Shown here: positions 8,553-16,380 of the stretch, in pieces
How the letters are laid out: the number at the start of each line of letters is the position of its first letter
Numbering within the stretch: position 1 is the first letter of the stretch
The notes under the pieces: model-generated
Told to the model about the DNA's origin: nothing
Seen by the model: the letters and a program-made list of their open reading frames with translations, nothing else
Databases searched by the model: none
From: Acetobacter suratthaniensis
GTDB taxonomy: Bacteria > Pseudomonadota > Alphaproteobacteria > Acetobacterales > Acetobacteraceae
NCBI RefSeq assembly: GCF_017377745.1
Contig: NZ_JAFVMG010000003.1
Coordinates: forward strand, 62,001-126,000
Direction of reading: 5' to 3'
DNA: 64,000 bases
Translations under genes and position numbers: made by a program

Positions 8553-9276
8553 TGCGGTTGCTCTTTAAATTTTCCGTATGATCGCGAGCGCTGAGTCTAC
8601 GCGGTTATTCCATCATAAAACCTTAACAATAGATCTGTGACCGTATTGTGCGCGGATGTGGGTTGATGAAAAAGAACAGCCGGAAGGCGCTGAATTATCG
8701 TAATTTAGGTTTTCTCTGAAAACATATTCCGTTTTCCTGCTTTACATGAAACTATGTGGCAGGTTTGGTCGCTCTGACTGGCTTTCATGTGTTTTATGAA
8801 TGGCTGTTTTGCATTTTCATGAGAAAGCGGCATTTTTCTTTAGTGAAGGCTCAGTTCGTCAAAATACGGTTAATATTTCCAAAAAATTTAGGAATTTAAA
8901 ATAAAAAATTAACAATCAAAATAAAATATCAAAATATCAAAATATCAAATAATAAAAATCAAATCTGGCGCGCGTCATTGCTACCTATGTAATTTATTGA
9001 AATGTTGCGTTGATAATAAATATTAAGCCGAATTTTGATCAGCGCTTGACACTCAGGCGCTTACGCCTCATCACGCATTAGAGATATATGTAAAAATCAT
9101 TCGGCAGCATCATGCGTCCTTTCGCGGTGAAGGTGCTGGCGGATGAGGCAAGCGAGTTGGATGTGCAGCCGAGCTGAAACACCCCACATTGCTTCCGGGA
9201 AAGTGGATTATGGGCTGGCGTGGTGTCAGAACGTAGGTGTATAACTCTTAGGCAGAAACCCGCAACGGGCTAGGTC
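8553..9276. other. Long AT-rich noncoding gap before the flagellar block
   Basis: No credible gene is seen in these 724 bases. The centre (about 8860-9030) is far richer in A and T than the surrounding DNA and contains runs of A on the plus strand, a three-copy 8-bp repeat (8923-8946) and several TTAA half-sites without the 7-base spacing of a CtrA box. A small hairpin AGGCG-CTTA-CGCCT lies at about 9053-9066. The gap must carry the promoters of the minus-strand kinase-like gene and of the motE-like gene. A small RNA cannot be excluded. Confidence 0.6.
8923..8946. repeat. Three tandem copies of AAAATATC
   Basis: The 8-bp unit AAAATATC occurs three times head to tail at 8923-8930, 8931-8938 and 8939-8946, inside the most AT-rich part of the gap. 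It could be a binding array for a regulator or simply slippage of AT-rich DNA. Confidence 0.85.
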
Positions 9277-10206
9277 GTGATGCTAATTCCCCGTCTGTCA
9301 TTCGGGAAACTCGTTCATATTTCATCCAGCCTGATGACTCTTCTTCTGGCAATGAATATGCACGCGCTCGCAGGTCATCTGAAAGATGGCCCGTCTGATA
9401 CGGGAGAACCCGCCGTATCAGACACCTCCGCACCGGCTGCAAAGCCGAAGGTGGCGGGTAACGCTGGCGCACGAGGTCTCGCTGCTGCACGTAACGATGC
9501 TGAAGGCTGGACCTCCGTTCTGCCGTCAGGGACGCAGGCTCTGTCTGCCCCTGAAAAAGCGCCGGATCCTGTTCAGAACGTGGCGGCCAGCAATGACTGC
9601 GCGAGCGGTAGCAGTTGCGTTGCCACGGTAGCGCCCGGCGTCAACAGCGATTCCGATAGCAATCGTCAGGTTGACCGCGCCGAAACCGATCTCGCCCGTG
9701 ATATTCTTGCCCGCCGTTCCGATATTGATGGCGAGCAGAAGGGGCTGGAAGATCAGAAGCGTATTCTGGATGCGGCCAAGGCCGCGCTGGATGAGAAAAT
9801 GCGCGATCTGGATAATTCCATGGCAGCGCTGGCGGAGCGTCAGGCAGCCCATAAGGAAACCATGGCGGCCGAAACCGAGCGTCTGGTCAAGATCTATGAG
9901 GAAATGCCCCCCAAGGAAGCGGCGGCCATTTTCAATATCATGGATATCCATGTGCTTGTGTCTCTGGCCAGCAAGATGAGCCCGCGCAAGATTTCTGCGG
10001 TTATGGGCTATATGGTGCCTGAACGCGTTAATCTGGTCTCTCAGTACATGGCCGGGGTACGCAATTTCCGTCCGTTGCGTACATCGTTTGGCGCAGATGG
10101 CAAATCCGAGCAGACGGCGGATGCCGGTGCGGCTGCATGGTGGAGCCGTGGAAGCGCGTCATCGAAGGCCGATGGGGGCGGAGCTCTGGCTCTGTCCCGG
10201 CAATAA
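9277..10206 (+). CDS. motE: MotE-like flagellar protein
   Basis: A 309-residue protein. The N-terminus has a hydrophobic export or anchor segment (LMTLLLAMNMHALA). Residues ~125-205 form a long coiled coil (DQKRILDAAKAALDEKMRDLD and on), and the last conserved part (EMPPKEAAAIFNIMD to YMVPERVNLVSQYM, about 208-255) resembles the MgtE N-terminal/FliG-like helical repeats found in MotE. In Sinorhizobium, MotE is a periplasmic chaperone that stabilises the motor protein MotC. No MotC homologue is recognised here, so the partner is unknown. The C-terminal ~50 residues are polar and low in complexity. It opens the flagellar block, with a lipoprotein gene right behind it. Confidence 0.75.
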   Translation: MMLIPRLSFGKLVHISSSLMTLLLAMNMHALAGHLKDGPSDTGEPAVSDTSAPAAKPKVAGNAGARGLAAARNDAEGWTSVLPSGTQALSAPEKAPDPVQNVAASNDCASGSSCVATVAPGVNSDSDSNRQVDRAETDLARDILARRSDIDGEQKGLEDQKRILDAAKAALDEKMRDLDNSMAALAERQAAHKETMAAETERLVKIYEEMPPKEAAAIFNIMDIHVLVSLASKMSPRKISAVMGYMVPERVNLVSQYMAGVRNFRPLRTSFGADGKSEQTADAGAAAWWSRGSASSKADGGGALALSRQ

Positions 10207-10233
10207 ACCGCCGCGGCAAGGAGAGTGGTGCTG

Positions 10234-10566
10234 ATGATCAGGCGTGTCGTGCTGTTGGGTGTGGCGGCTTTTCTGAGCGGGTGTGCCCCGGACTACATCG
10301 CGCACCGCGTGACAGGGCGTGAATGCAATGCCGGGTATATTCAGGAAGGGGAAGACTGGTGCGCACCGCCTGAGCGTCCGCCTGCGCCGCAACCTTACTG
10401 CACCCAGAGTTGGAACGGTGTGGATTGCTGGGGTCGCCCCGATCTGATGCCCAACGTTGCGCGTGAGGTCTCTCAGGGGCCGACAGGTCTGACGCAGGAT
10501 CAGAACGCCAACAGGCTTAATCTGCCGATTAAGAAAGTGCCGCCGACCAATGCCTATATTCCCTGA
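10234..10566 (+). CDS. Small lipoprotein of the flagellar block
   Basis: A 110-residue protein with a short signal peptide and lipobox (AAFLSGC, Cys near residue 17), so it is predicted to be lipid-anchored. The mature part is rich in Pro, Trp and Cys (ECNAGYIQEGEDWC, PYCTQSWNGVDCWG), with Cys residues placed for disulfides. No family was recognised. ATG 10234 was chosen because AAGGAG ends 10 bases upstream; GTG codons at 10225 and 10228 overlap that site. It follows the motE-like gene by 27 bases, so co-transcription and a motility role are likely but unproven. Confidence 0.72.
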   Translation: MIRRVVLLGVAAFLSGCAPDYIAHRVTGRECNAGYIQEGEDWCAPPERPPAPQPYCTQSWNGVDCWGRPDLMPNVAREVSQGPTGLTQDQNANRLNLPIKKVPPTNAYIP

Positions 10567-10644
10567 AGCGACTTATTGTCTTGTGTACAAAGCGTTTTCA
10601 GGGCAGGGCGGTGGGGCTTAAGAAGCCACACATGCGAATTTGTC

Positions 10645-10672
10645 ATCAGGAGGCGGTTTTAGGCTTCCTGAT
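10645..10672. other. Inverted repeat upstream of fliF
   Basis: ATCAGGAGGC (10645-10654) and GCTTCCTGAT (10663-10672) pair over 10 bp with one G-U wobble and an 8-base loop. No T-run follows. It lies between the lipoprotein gene and fliF in a 267-base gap and may act as an attenuator, an mRNA-end hairpin or a regulator site. Confidence 0.45.
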
Positions 10673-10833
10673 TGCTGGCGTATGAATATGATTGGCGTGC
10701 TAAATCCCATGCTACCTTGGTGCATGAACGAGGCGAAAGCAGGGCAAGGCGGAGGAGTGTCAGATGGTTGACCAGCCGAGCAAGTGGACACGTTCTCCAT
10801 TTAACGCTGTGACAGGGTAGCGGTTCCCGGAAT

Positions 10834-12489
10834 ATGCAGAATATATTGGCTAGCCTGAAAAACCTTGGGCGCACACGATTGATTGCCCTTGGTGCAGCGG
10901 GATTTGTCCTGCTTGGTATGTTGGGGTTGTTTGTCTTCCGGGGCAGCACTCAGCCCATGGCGCTGCTTTATGGTGACCTCGACCTGAACGAAGCCGCCCA
11001 GATGGTTGAAGATCTGAGCAAGGCCCATATTTCCAACAAAACCAGCTCCGATGGTGCCAGTATTTATGTGCCCAAGGATAAGGTAGCCAGTGCGCGGCTT
11101 CTGCTGGCCAAGGATGGCCTGCCAAGTGGTGGGGCTGTTGGCTATGAGCTGTTTGATAAAAGCGGCACGCTGACAACGACTCAGTTCGAGCAGACCATTA
11201 ACGAAACCCGCGCGATGGAAGGGGAGCTGGAACGCTCCATCCGGCTGCTGCACGGTGTGCGCAATGTCCGTGTACATCTGGTGCTGCCACATCGTGATCT
11301 GTTCTCAACCCAGACAAGTCCTTCGCAGGCCAGTGTGGTGCTCGATATCGGGCGTGGGGGGCGTATGTCTCCCGATGGGATTCAGGCGATCCAGAATCTT
11401 GTCGCTGCGGCAGTTCCGGGCCTGAGGCCGCAGAACATTTCCATCGTGGATACGCGTGGCGATGTGCTGGTCAAGCCGGGTGACCCCGATAGTGTGGCGG
11501 GTCAGGAATCGACCATAGACAAGCTGCGTTTTTCGGAAGAGCAGCGCCTGTCGCAGGCGGTGGAAGACATGCTGGTGCCTACCTTGGGTGCTGGGCATGT
11601 GCGCGCTCGTGCGGCGGTGACCATGAACACCGACGAAATACGCGAGACGGAAGAGAGCTTCGACCCCAACCAGCAGGTTCTGCGCTCGCAGCAGACAACG
11701 TCTGACAAGAGCGTTAATACCGAATCCAACCCGAATACATCGGTTGCGAACAACCTGCCGAACGCCAACGCGAACCAGAATAATAAGAGTGGCTCCAGCG
11801 ACGATCGCGAAGAAGAAACCGATAACTACGAAATCGGTAAACGTGTGCGCGTGGTCAGCCAGACCCGTCCGCGTGTTTCGCGCATCAGTCTGGCCGTTAT
11901 GGTTGATGGGTCTTTCAGCAAGGATAAAACCGGCAAAGATATCTGGAAACCGCTGGATGATGCCGAGATCGAACGCATCAGCACGCTGGCGAAAACCGCG
12001 ATCGGTTATGACAAGGCGCGTGGTGACGAGGTTAACGTTGTTTCCATGCGCTTCATGCCTGATGGCGGCGTAGGTTTTACGGCTGAAAAGCTCAATCTGT
12101 TTGACCGTGATACCCTTATCTATGTGGCTGAATGGGTTATTCCCATCGTGCTGGCTCTGGGTGCCATCTTTATTGCTCTGCGGCCTGTGCTCCGTCGTGG
12201 TGCGGCTGGTCTGCCGCTGCTGGCTGGCGCGGCGGCCGCCGTGGGTGTGCCGGGGGCTGCTGGTGCGGCTGGCGGCAATGCCGCGCGGATCGGCTCCGGT
12301 GGTGGTGCAGGCAAGGAAGGCGAGCCTGAGATTGATGAGGATGAAACCGTTACCCTCGATCAGGTCGCGGGTCGGGTGCGGATGGGGGCAATCGCCAAGG
12401 TTGCTGCCCGTATCGAGGAAAATCCGCGCGAGACGGTCTTTATCATCAGGAATTGGCTGGCCATGCCTGACCCCAAGAAAGGAGTATGA
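10834..12489 (+). CDS. fliF: Flagellar MS-ring protein FliF
   Basis: A 551-residue protein with the FliF layout. It has a first membrane helix at about residues 14-36 and the ring-building motifs, including PMALLYGDLDL, then LARALEGELERSI-like (here ETRAMEGELERSIRLL) and VRVHLVLP. A variable, Asn/Ser-rich loop follows at about 280-330, a second membrane helix at about 434-452 (EWVIPIVLALGAIFIAL), and a cytoplasmic tail binding FliG (IAKVAARIEENPRETVFIIRNWL). FliF forms the inner-membrane ring and houses the export gate. It begins a tight run fliF-fliG-fliH-fliN-fliO-fliP. The Ala/Gly-rich linker before the FliG-binding tail is longer than usual. Confidence 0.96.
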   Translation: MQNILASLKNLGRTRLIALGAAGFVLLGMLGLFVFRGSTQPMALLYGDLDLNEAAQMVEDLSKAHISNKTSSDGASIYVPKDKVASARLLLAKDGLPSGGAVGYELFDKSGTLTTTQFEQTINETRAMEGELERSIRLLHGVRNVRVHLVLPHRDLFSTQTSPSQASVVLDIGRGGRMSPDGIQAIQNLVAAAVPGLRPQNISIVDTRGDVLVKPGDPDSVAGQESTIDKLRFSEEQRLSQAVEDMLVPTLGAGHVRARAAVTMNTDEIRETEESFDPNQQVLRSQQTTSDKSVNTESNPNTSVANNLPNANANQNNKSGSSDDREEETDNYEIGKRVRVVSQTRPRVSRISLAVMVDGSFSKDKTGKDIWKPLDDAEIERISTLAKTAIGYDKARGDEVNVVSMRFMPDGGVGFTAEKLNLFDRDTLIYVAEWVIPIVLALGAIFIALRPVLRRGAAGLPLLAGAAAAVGVPGAAGAAGGNAARIGSGGGAGKEGEPEIDEDETVTLDQVAGRVRMGAIAKVAARIEENPRETVFIIRNWLAMPDPKKGV

Positions 12490-12492
12490 TGC

Positions 12493-13554
12493 GTGTCTGA
12501 GCCAGGTCTGACCACGTTCGAGAACGGTAACAACTCCTTTGCGCCCGCCAATCCCGCGCATGTGCTGAGCGGTAAACAGAAAGCCGCCATTCTCATGCTG
12601 GCGATCGGGCGTGAGCAGGCGGCCAAGGTTCTCAAGCTGCTGCATGAGGACGAACTGCGCGATATTTCCGTGGCCATGTCCGGTCTGGGTGTTGTGCGGG
12701 CGGAAGTGGTCGAGGCTGTCTGTCACGAGTTCACCAAGAACTTCGAATCTCCCGAAGGGCTGGTGGGCACTTACGAAACAACGGAAGATTTTCTGCGGAA
12801 GGCTCTGCCTACGGAGCAGGTCGACAAGATCATGGACGAAATCCGTGGTCCGGCCGGGCGCACCATGTGGGACAAGCTGGGCAACGTGCAGGAAACCGTT
12901 CTGGCCAACTACCTGCGCAGCGAATACCCGCAGACCGCCGCTGTTATTCTCAGCCGTCTGCAGCCTGCCCATGCGGCCCGCATCCTGTCCCTGCTGCCCG
13001 AAGATTATGCAACGGATGTGATGATGCGCGTCCTGCATATGGAAACGGTGCAGCGCGAGGTTCTGGACAGCGTCGAATCCACGCTGCGCTCCGAGTTCAT
13101 TTCCTCGCTCGGTCGCTCGGCCAAGCGCGACAGTTACGAGCTTCTGGCTGAAGTGTTCAATAACTTCGATCGCAAGACGGAAACCCGTCTGATGGAAGCG
13201 ATGGACAAGAGAAATCACGAGGATATGGAAAAGGTGAAGGCGTTGATGTTCACCTTTGAAGACATCAAACGTCTGCCGCATGAGGCGCTTATGCGCATCG
13301 TTGGCGAGATTGACCGTGAAAAGCTGCCTCTTGCACTCAAAGGTGCCTCCGAGACAGTGCGCAATATGTTCTTGCAATGCATGTCCAAGCGCGCAGGCAG
13401 TATCTTGCTTGAAGAAATTTCCGCCCTTGGCCCTGTGCGCGTGAAGGATGCGGATACGGCGCAGTCTGAAATTGTCGCAACCATCAAGAACATGGCGAAT
13501 GCGGGCGAGATCGACCTGACCGAAAATGGCGGCAACGACGAGATTATTCCGTGA
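12493..13554 (+). CDS. fliG: Flagellar motor switch protein FliG
   Basis: A 353-residue protein with the three FliG domains. The N-terminal FliF-binding part begins at LSGKQKAAILMLAIG, the middle part has LANYLRSEYPQTAAVILSRL, and the C-terminal torque-generating part contains FTFEDIKRLPHEALMRI, LALKGASETVRNMFLQCMSKRAGSIL and EEISALGPVRVKD. The charged residues that interact with MotA are in the last part. It starts with GTG 12493, three bases after the fliF stop, and its end overlaps the next gene by 4 bases. FliG is the rotor protein that receives torque and switches direction. Confidence 0.96.
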   Translation: MSEPGLTTFENGNNSFAPANPAHVLSGKQKAAILMLAIGREQAAKVLKLLHEDELRDISVAMSGLGVVRAEVVEAVCHEFTKNFESPEGLVGTYETTEDFLRKALPTEQVDKIMDEIRGPAGRTMWDKLGNVQETVLANYLRSEYPQTAAVILSRLQPAHAARILSLLPEDYATDVMMRVLHMETVQREVLDSVESTLRSEFISSLGRSAKRDSYELLAEVFNNFDRKTETRLMEAMDKRNHEDMEKVKALMFTFEDIKRLPHEALMRIVGEIDREKLPLALKGASETVRNMFLQCMSKRAGSILLEEISALGPVRVKDADTAQSEIVATIKNMANAGEIDLTENGGNDEIIP

Positions 13555-14306
13555 CGGATGGTTTTGTTCCATTCCACCCTGTTTCAAAGCAGGTGGCGGG
13601 AGAGGTCGCGCATTTTGTCGTTCCTGAAGGCGGGATCGTTTCAGGGCGTGGGCGACCGATCGAGCTGGAAGACTTTGGCGCGGATCTGAACGCAGCGCCT
13701 GTTGTGGTCAAGCAGCCCGAGCCGGAGGAAGAGCCTGAACCCGATCCCAATCTGGTGTCCATGACGCCAGAGCAGGTGGAAGAACTGCGGGCCACAGCTT
13801 TTCAGGACGGTTTTGAGAAAGGTGCGGCTGAAAAGGAAGAAGCGCTGCGCGTTGTGTATACGAGCAGCTTTGCAGCGCTTGAAACCGCCTTTCGTGATGA
13901 AGACACGCGCCGTGATGAGGCTTTGAAAACAGTTGCGGATTCCTTTGTCGGCACGGTGGTCGATATTGTGGCGCAGCTTGCAGCCCTGCATGGCGATGTG
14001 CTCGAAGGCGTGCGTCGGGATCTGGTGGCGGATGCCGCAGCTTTCGTGAAGGAATGCGAAGGTGCTGTAACAGTCCGTTGTGGCCCGGTGGATGGCCCGC
14101 GCCTGCAGGCAATTTTCAAGGATAGCGCCACAGTGCGGATTGAAATGGTGCCAGAGCTGGCAGAAGGTGCGATAAGCATTGCATCGCCAGTGAACACCAT
14201 TGTCATTGACCCGCAACAGTGGCGTAAGTCCGTTGCGCAAAAGATTGTGGCTGCGGTTACGGCTCTGGCAAAGCAGCGCATCCAGCTGAATAAACCGGCG
14301 GAATAA
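13551..14306 (+). CDS. fliH: Flagellar assembly protein FliH (ATPase regulator)
   Basis: A 251-residue protein recognised by position (between fliG and fliN) and by layout. The N-terminal region is acidic and Pro/Glu-rich (PEPEEEPEPDPN, about residues 56-66), followed by a long helix from EELRATAFQDGFEKGAAEKEE. The C-terminal half resembles FliH/YscL: DIVAQLAALHGDVLEG and IEMVPELAEGAISIASP. FliH dimers bind the ATPase FliI and link it to FliN at the C-ring. GTG start at 13551 overlaps fliG by 4 bases. Sequence conservation is low, as is usual for this family. Confidence 0.82.
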   Translation: MTDGFVPFHPVSKQVAGEVAHFVVPEGGIVSGRGRPIELEDFGADLNAAPVVVKQPEPEEEPEPDPNLVSMTPEQVEELRATAFQDGFEKGAAEKEEALRVVYTSSFAALETAFRDEDTRRDEALKTVADSFVGTVVDIVAQLAALHGDVLEGVRRDLVADAAAFVKECEGAVTVRCGPVDGPRLQAIFKDSATVRIEMVPELAEGAISIASPVNTIVIDPQQWRKSVAQKIVAAVTALAKQRIQLNKPAE

Positions 14307-14324
14307 GATAAGGCGGAGAGTATC

Positions 14325-14693
14325 ATGAGTGCAGGTAACGAACCGATCGGGTTAGAGGATTTCGCAACCTCCGCGGCGCCGGAACAGCCCGCGGATACAA
14401 CCGCCCAGGATGATGCGGCCGCCAAAGCCGCTGGTGGCGGCAGCCAGATGGAGGCCGTGTATGATATTCCGGTCAAGATCACGGCGGTAATCGGTACGGC
14501 CACCATGCCTGTTAGCCAGTTGCTGCGCCTTGGCCGTGGCGCGGTTGTGGAACTGGACAAGAAGCTGGGTGAGGCTGTCGATATTTATGCCAATAACCGT
14601 CTGATCGCCCGTGGGGAAATCGTGGTGGTGGATGACAATTACATTGGCGTTACGATGACGGAAATCCTGTCCTCCACCCCCGCGTCCAGCTAA
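14325..14693 (+). CDS. fliN: Flagellar motor switch protein FliN
   Basis: A 122-residue protein with a single SpoA/SPOA domain in the C-terminal 75 residues (YDIPVKITAVIGTATMPVSQLLRLGRGAVVELDK, then IYANNRLIARGEIVVVDDNYIGVTMTEI). The first ~40 residues are acidic and Ala-rich. FliN completes the lower C-ring with FliM and docks the FliH-FliI export ATPase complex. A GGCGGAGAG site precedes ATG 14325. Length and motifs are normal. Confidence 0.95.
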   Translation: MSAGNEPIGLEDFATSAAPEQPADTTAQDDAAAKAAGGGSQMEAVYDIPVKITAVIGTATMPVSQLLRLGRGAVVELDKKLGEAVDIYANNRLIARGEIVVVDDNYIGVTMTEILSSTPASS

Positions 14694-14703
14694 CGGGGCG
14701 GCC

Positions 14704-15069
14704 ATGTCCGGGACGGCGGCAACCAGCGTGGCGCCTGCAGGCGGTCTTTCTGCGGGAACGGGTGCGTTTATTATGCCGTGGCTGGTTTATTGCGGATCGT
14801 TCGTTCTGGTCATTGGCCTTATTCTTCTCAGCCAGAAAGTGCTGAAAAGAGTGCTGCCTTATGTGGCCGCTCGGCGGCAGACCCGGCATCTGGCCGTTCT
14901 GGAAAGTTTGGCGCTGGATCAGCGCAGGCGGCTGAGCCTGATCCGGTGTGGCGCTAAAACGGGCGTGATTCTCACCGGCGGCGGTAATGATGTGTTTCTG
15001 GGGTGGACGGATGATGATGTCCCCTTGGAAAATACGCCCCAATTTTCTGCAATGGTTCCCCATGACTAA
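14704..15069 (+). CDS. fliO: Flagellar biosynthetic protein FliO
   Basis: A 121-residue protein with one membrane helix (residues ~22-45, MPWLVYCGSFVLVIGLILLS). A cytoplasmic part follows with the LESLALDQRRRLSLIRCGAKTGVILTGGGNDVFLGW pattern found in FliO/FliZ-type proteins. FliO assists assembly of the FliP-FliQ-FliR export gate. It overlaps fliP by 8 bases. Confidence 0.88.
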   Translation: MSGTAATSVAPAGGLSAGTGAFIMPWLVYCGSFVLVIGLILLSQKVLKRVLPYVAARRQTRHLAVLESLALDQRRRLSLIRCGAKTGVILTGGGNDVFLGWTDDDVPLENTPQFSAMVPHD

Positions 15070-15871
15070 CAGGCTCAGCGGTAAACGAACTCTGGCGGGT
15101 GTTCTGTCAGGAGGGCAGAAATGGCTGCTGGGGTTTTCGCTCCTTGGCATTGTTGTAGCGGTTATGCTGACGGTCATGGGCGGGCAGGCCGTTGCCCAGT
15201 CTGTCACGCTGGATCTGGGTAAGGGGACGGGCGATACGGGTACCGCCAGCAGGCTTATCCAGCTTACGGCGCTGATTACCATTCTGTCGCTTGCGCCGAG
15301 CCTTCTGGTCATGGTTACGGCGTTTACGCGTATTATCGTCGTGCTTTCGCTCCTGCGCGGGGCGCTGGGGGCGCAGGGTACACCGCCCAATACGGTTTTG
15401 ATCGGGCTGGGGCTGTTTCTGACATTTTTTGTGATGCAGCCGGTTTTTGAGCAATCATGGGTGCAGGGTGTCTCTCCCATGCTCGATGGGCATGTGAGTG
15501 AGATGGATGGCTTGAAAGCCGCAGCCGAGCCATTCAGGACATTTATGCTGGCCAATGCCCGCCCGGCCGATGTGGCGACCTTTTTGCATCTGGCCAATTT
15601 GCCGACTCCCAAAGTGGCATCGGATACGCCGTGGCGTGTCATTATGCCCGCTTTTATGATCGGGGAGCTGAGCCGCGGTTTCGAAATGGGGTTCCTGCTC
15701 TATCTGCCTTTTCTGGTCATTGATCTTGTTACGGCCAGCGTGCTGATGAGCCTGGGTATGATGATGCTTCCCCCCGCCACGATTTCCCTGCCGTTCAAGC
15801 TGATTTTCTTTGTCATGGTTGATGGCTGGCAGATGGTTGCCGGTGGTCTGGTACGCAGTTTTGGCGGGTAG
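15062..15871 (+). CDS. fliP: Flagellar export gate protein FliP
   Basis: A 269-residue protein when started at ATG 15062, with a cleavable signal peptide (MLTVMGGQAVAQ end) and the FliP core: LAPSLLVMVTAFTRIIVVLSLLRGALG, then PAFMIGELSRGFEMGFLLYLPFLVIDL and the final MVDGWQMVAGGL. FliP forms the pentameric body of the export gate with FliQ and FliR. The frame is open further upstream (to 14987), but those residues lie inside fliO and are not FliP-like. It ends the fliF-to-fliP run. Confidence 0.96.
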   Translation: MTNRLSGKRTLAGVLSGGQKWLLGFSLLGIVVAVMLTVMGGQAVAQSVTLDLGKGTGDTGTASRLIQLTALITILSLAPSLLVMVTAFTRIIVVLSLLRGALGAQGTPPNTVLIGLGLFLTFFVMQPVFEQSWVQGVSPMLDGHVSEMDGLKAAAEPFRTFMLANARPADVATFLHLANLPTPKVASDTPWRVIMPAFMIGELSRGFEMGFLLYLPFLVIDLVTASVLMSLGMMMLPPATISLPFKLIFFVMVDGWQMVAGGLVRSFGG

Positions 15872-15881
15872 GTCGGGTTTG

Positions 15882-15896
15882 TTAAGAAGACGTTAA
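15882..15896. promoter_or_regulatory. Perfect CtrA-type binding site
   Basis: TTAA at 15882-15885 and TTAA at 15893-15896 are separated by exactly 7 bases (GAAGACG), matching the CtrA consensus TTAA-N7-TTAA known from Caulobacter. It lies 11 bases after the fliP stop, about 485 bases before the mcp start. CtrA is known to control flagellar and chemotaxis genes in Alphaproteobacteria; occupancy here is inferred. Confidence 0.6.
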
Positions 15897-15951
15897 ATTT
15901 AATTTATGTTCATGGTTACCTATAGGAAGCCCTTCGACAAAAATCCTTTTT

Positions 15952-15977
15952 ATGAACCGCTATTTTTGGCGGTTCAT
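15952..15977 (+). terminator. Hairpin downstream of fliP
   Basis: ATGAACCGC (15952-15960) and GCGGTTCAT (15969-15977) are perfect complements around an 8-base loop. A T-rich run precedes rather than follows the stem, so on the plus strand it is a poor intrinsic terminator, but it could protect or end the fliF-fliP transcript. Confidence 0.45.
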
Positions 15978-16380
15978 GGGCGTCAGATGCCGGGCGATGG
16001 GTTGTCCAATGTTTATTTCCATGTAGTATCTAAGCAAGGATTTTAAGGATTCCTGTTGGATGCTTCTGATTGTAGCGTGTTAATTCTATTTTTGTTTTGG
16101 TGTGTGCCCTGAGTGATGTCAGAGCCCGGCCTGCAATGGCGCAACAATCAGGTATGCGGAACAGTGGAGTGGCTGGGTTTTCTTAACTGCTGGTCAGTTT
16201 GGAAACCGCAATAGCCAGTCTGCTGAGGAAGCCTGGATTGTTGGTTAGGCACTATTGTCTTTTGGCTAATGGGCGCGGATGGTGGCGCAGGTTTTCCTGC
16301 CAGCGTATTGCCTCAGGCAGGAATACGCTGGGCATGGTCTGCTATGGCCCCCCGTGAGCATGAAGGGAAGTTAGACTGGC

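Larger units (their letters stand above)
15872..16380. other. Noncoding gap between fliP and the chemotaxis operon
   Basis: No gene is seen in these 509 bases. The left end holds a perfect CtrA-type box (15882-15896) and a 9-bp hairpin (15952-15977). The remaining ~400 bases show no clear feature; the promoter for the chemotaxis operon must lie here. The long distance from the box to the mcp start leaves room for a long leader or an unannotated small RNA. Confidence 0.6.

Noticed and set aside
8881..8965. AT-rich repeats as a replication origin
   Set aside because: No DnaA boxes, replication genes or iteron-type longer repeats were seen around the three 8-bp units.
11305..13587. A minus-strand open frame of 760 codons opposite fliF and fliG
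   Set aside because: It is antisense to two conserved genes, with low-quality composition (His/Arg/Gln-rich) and no motif.
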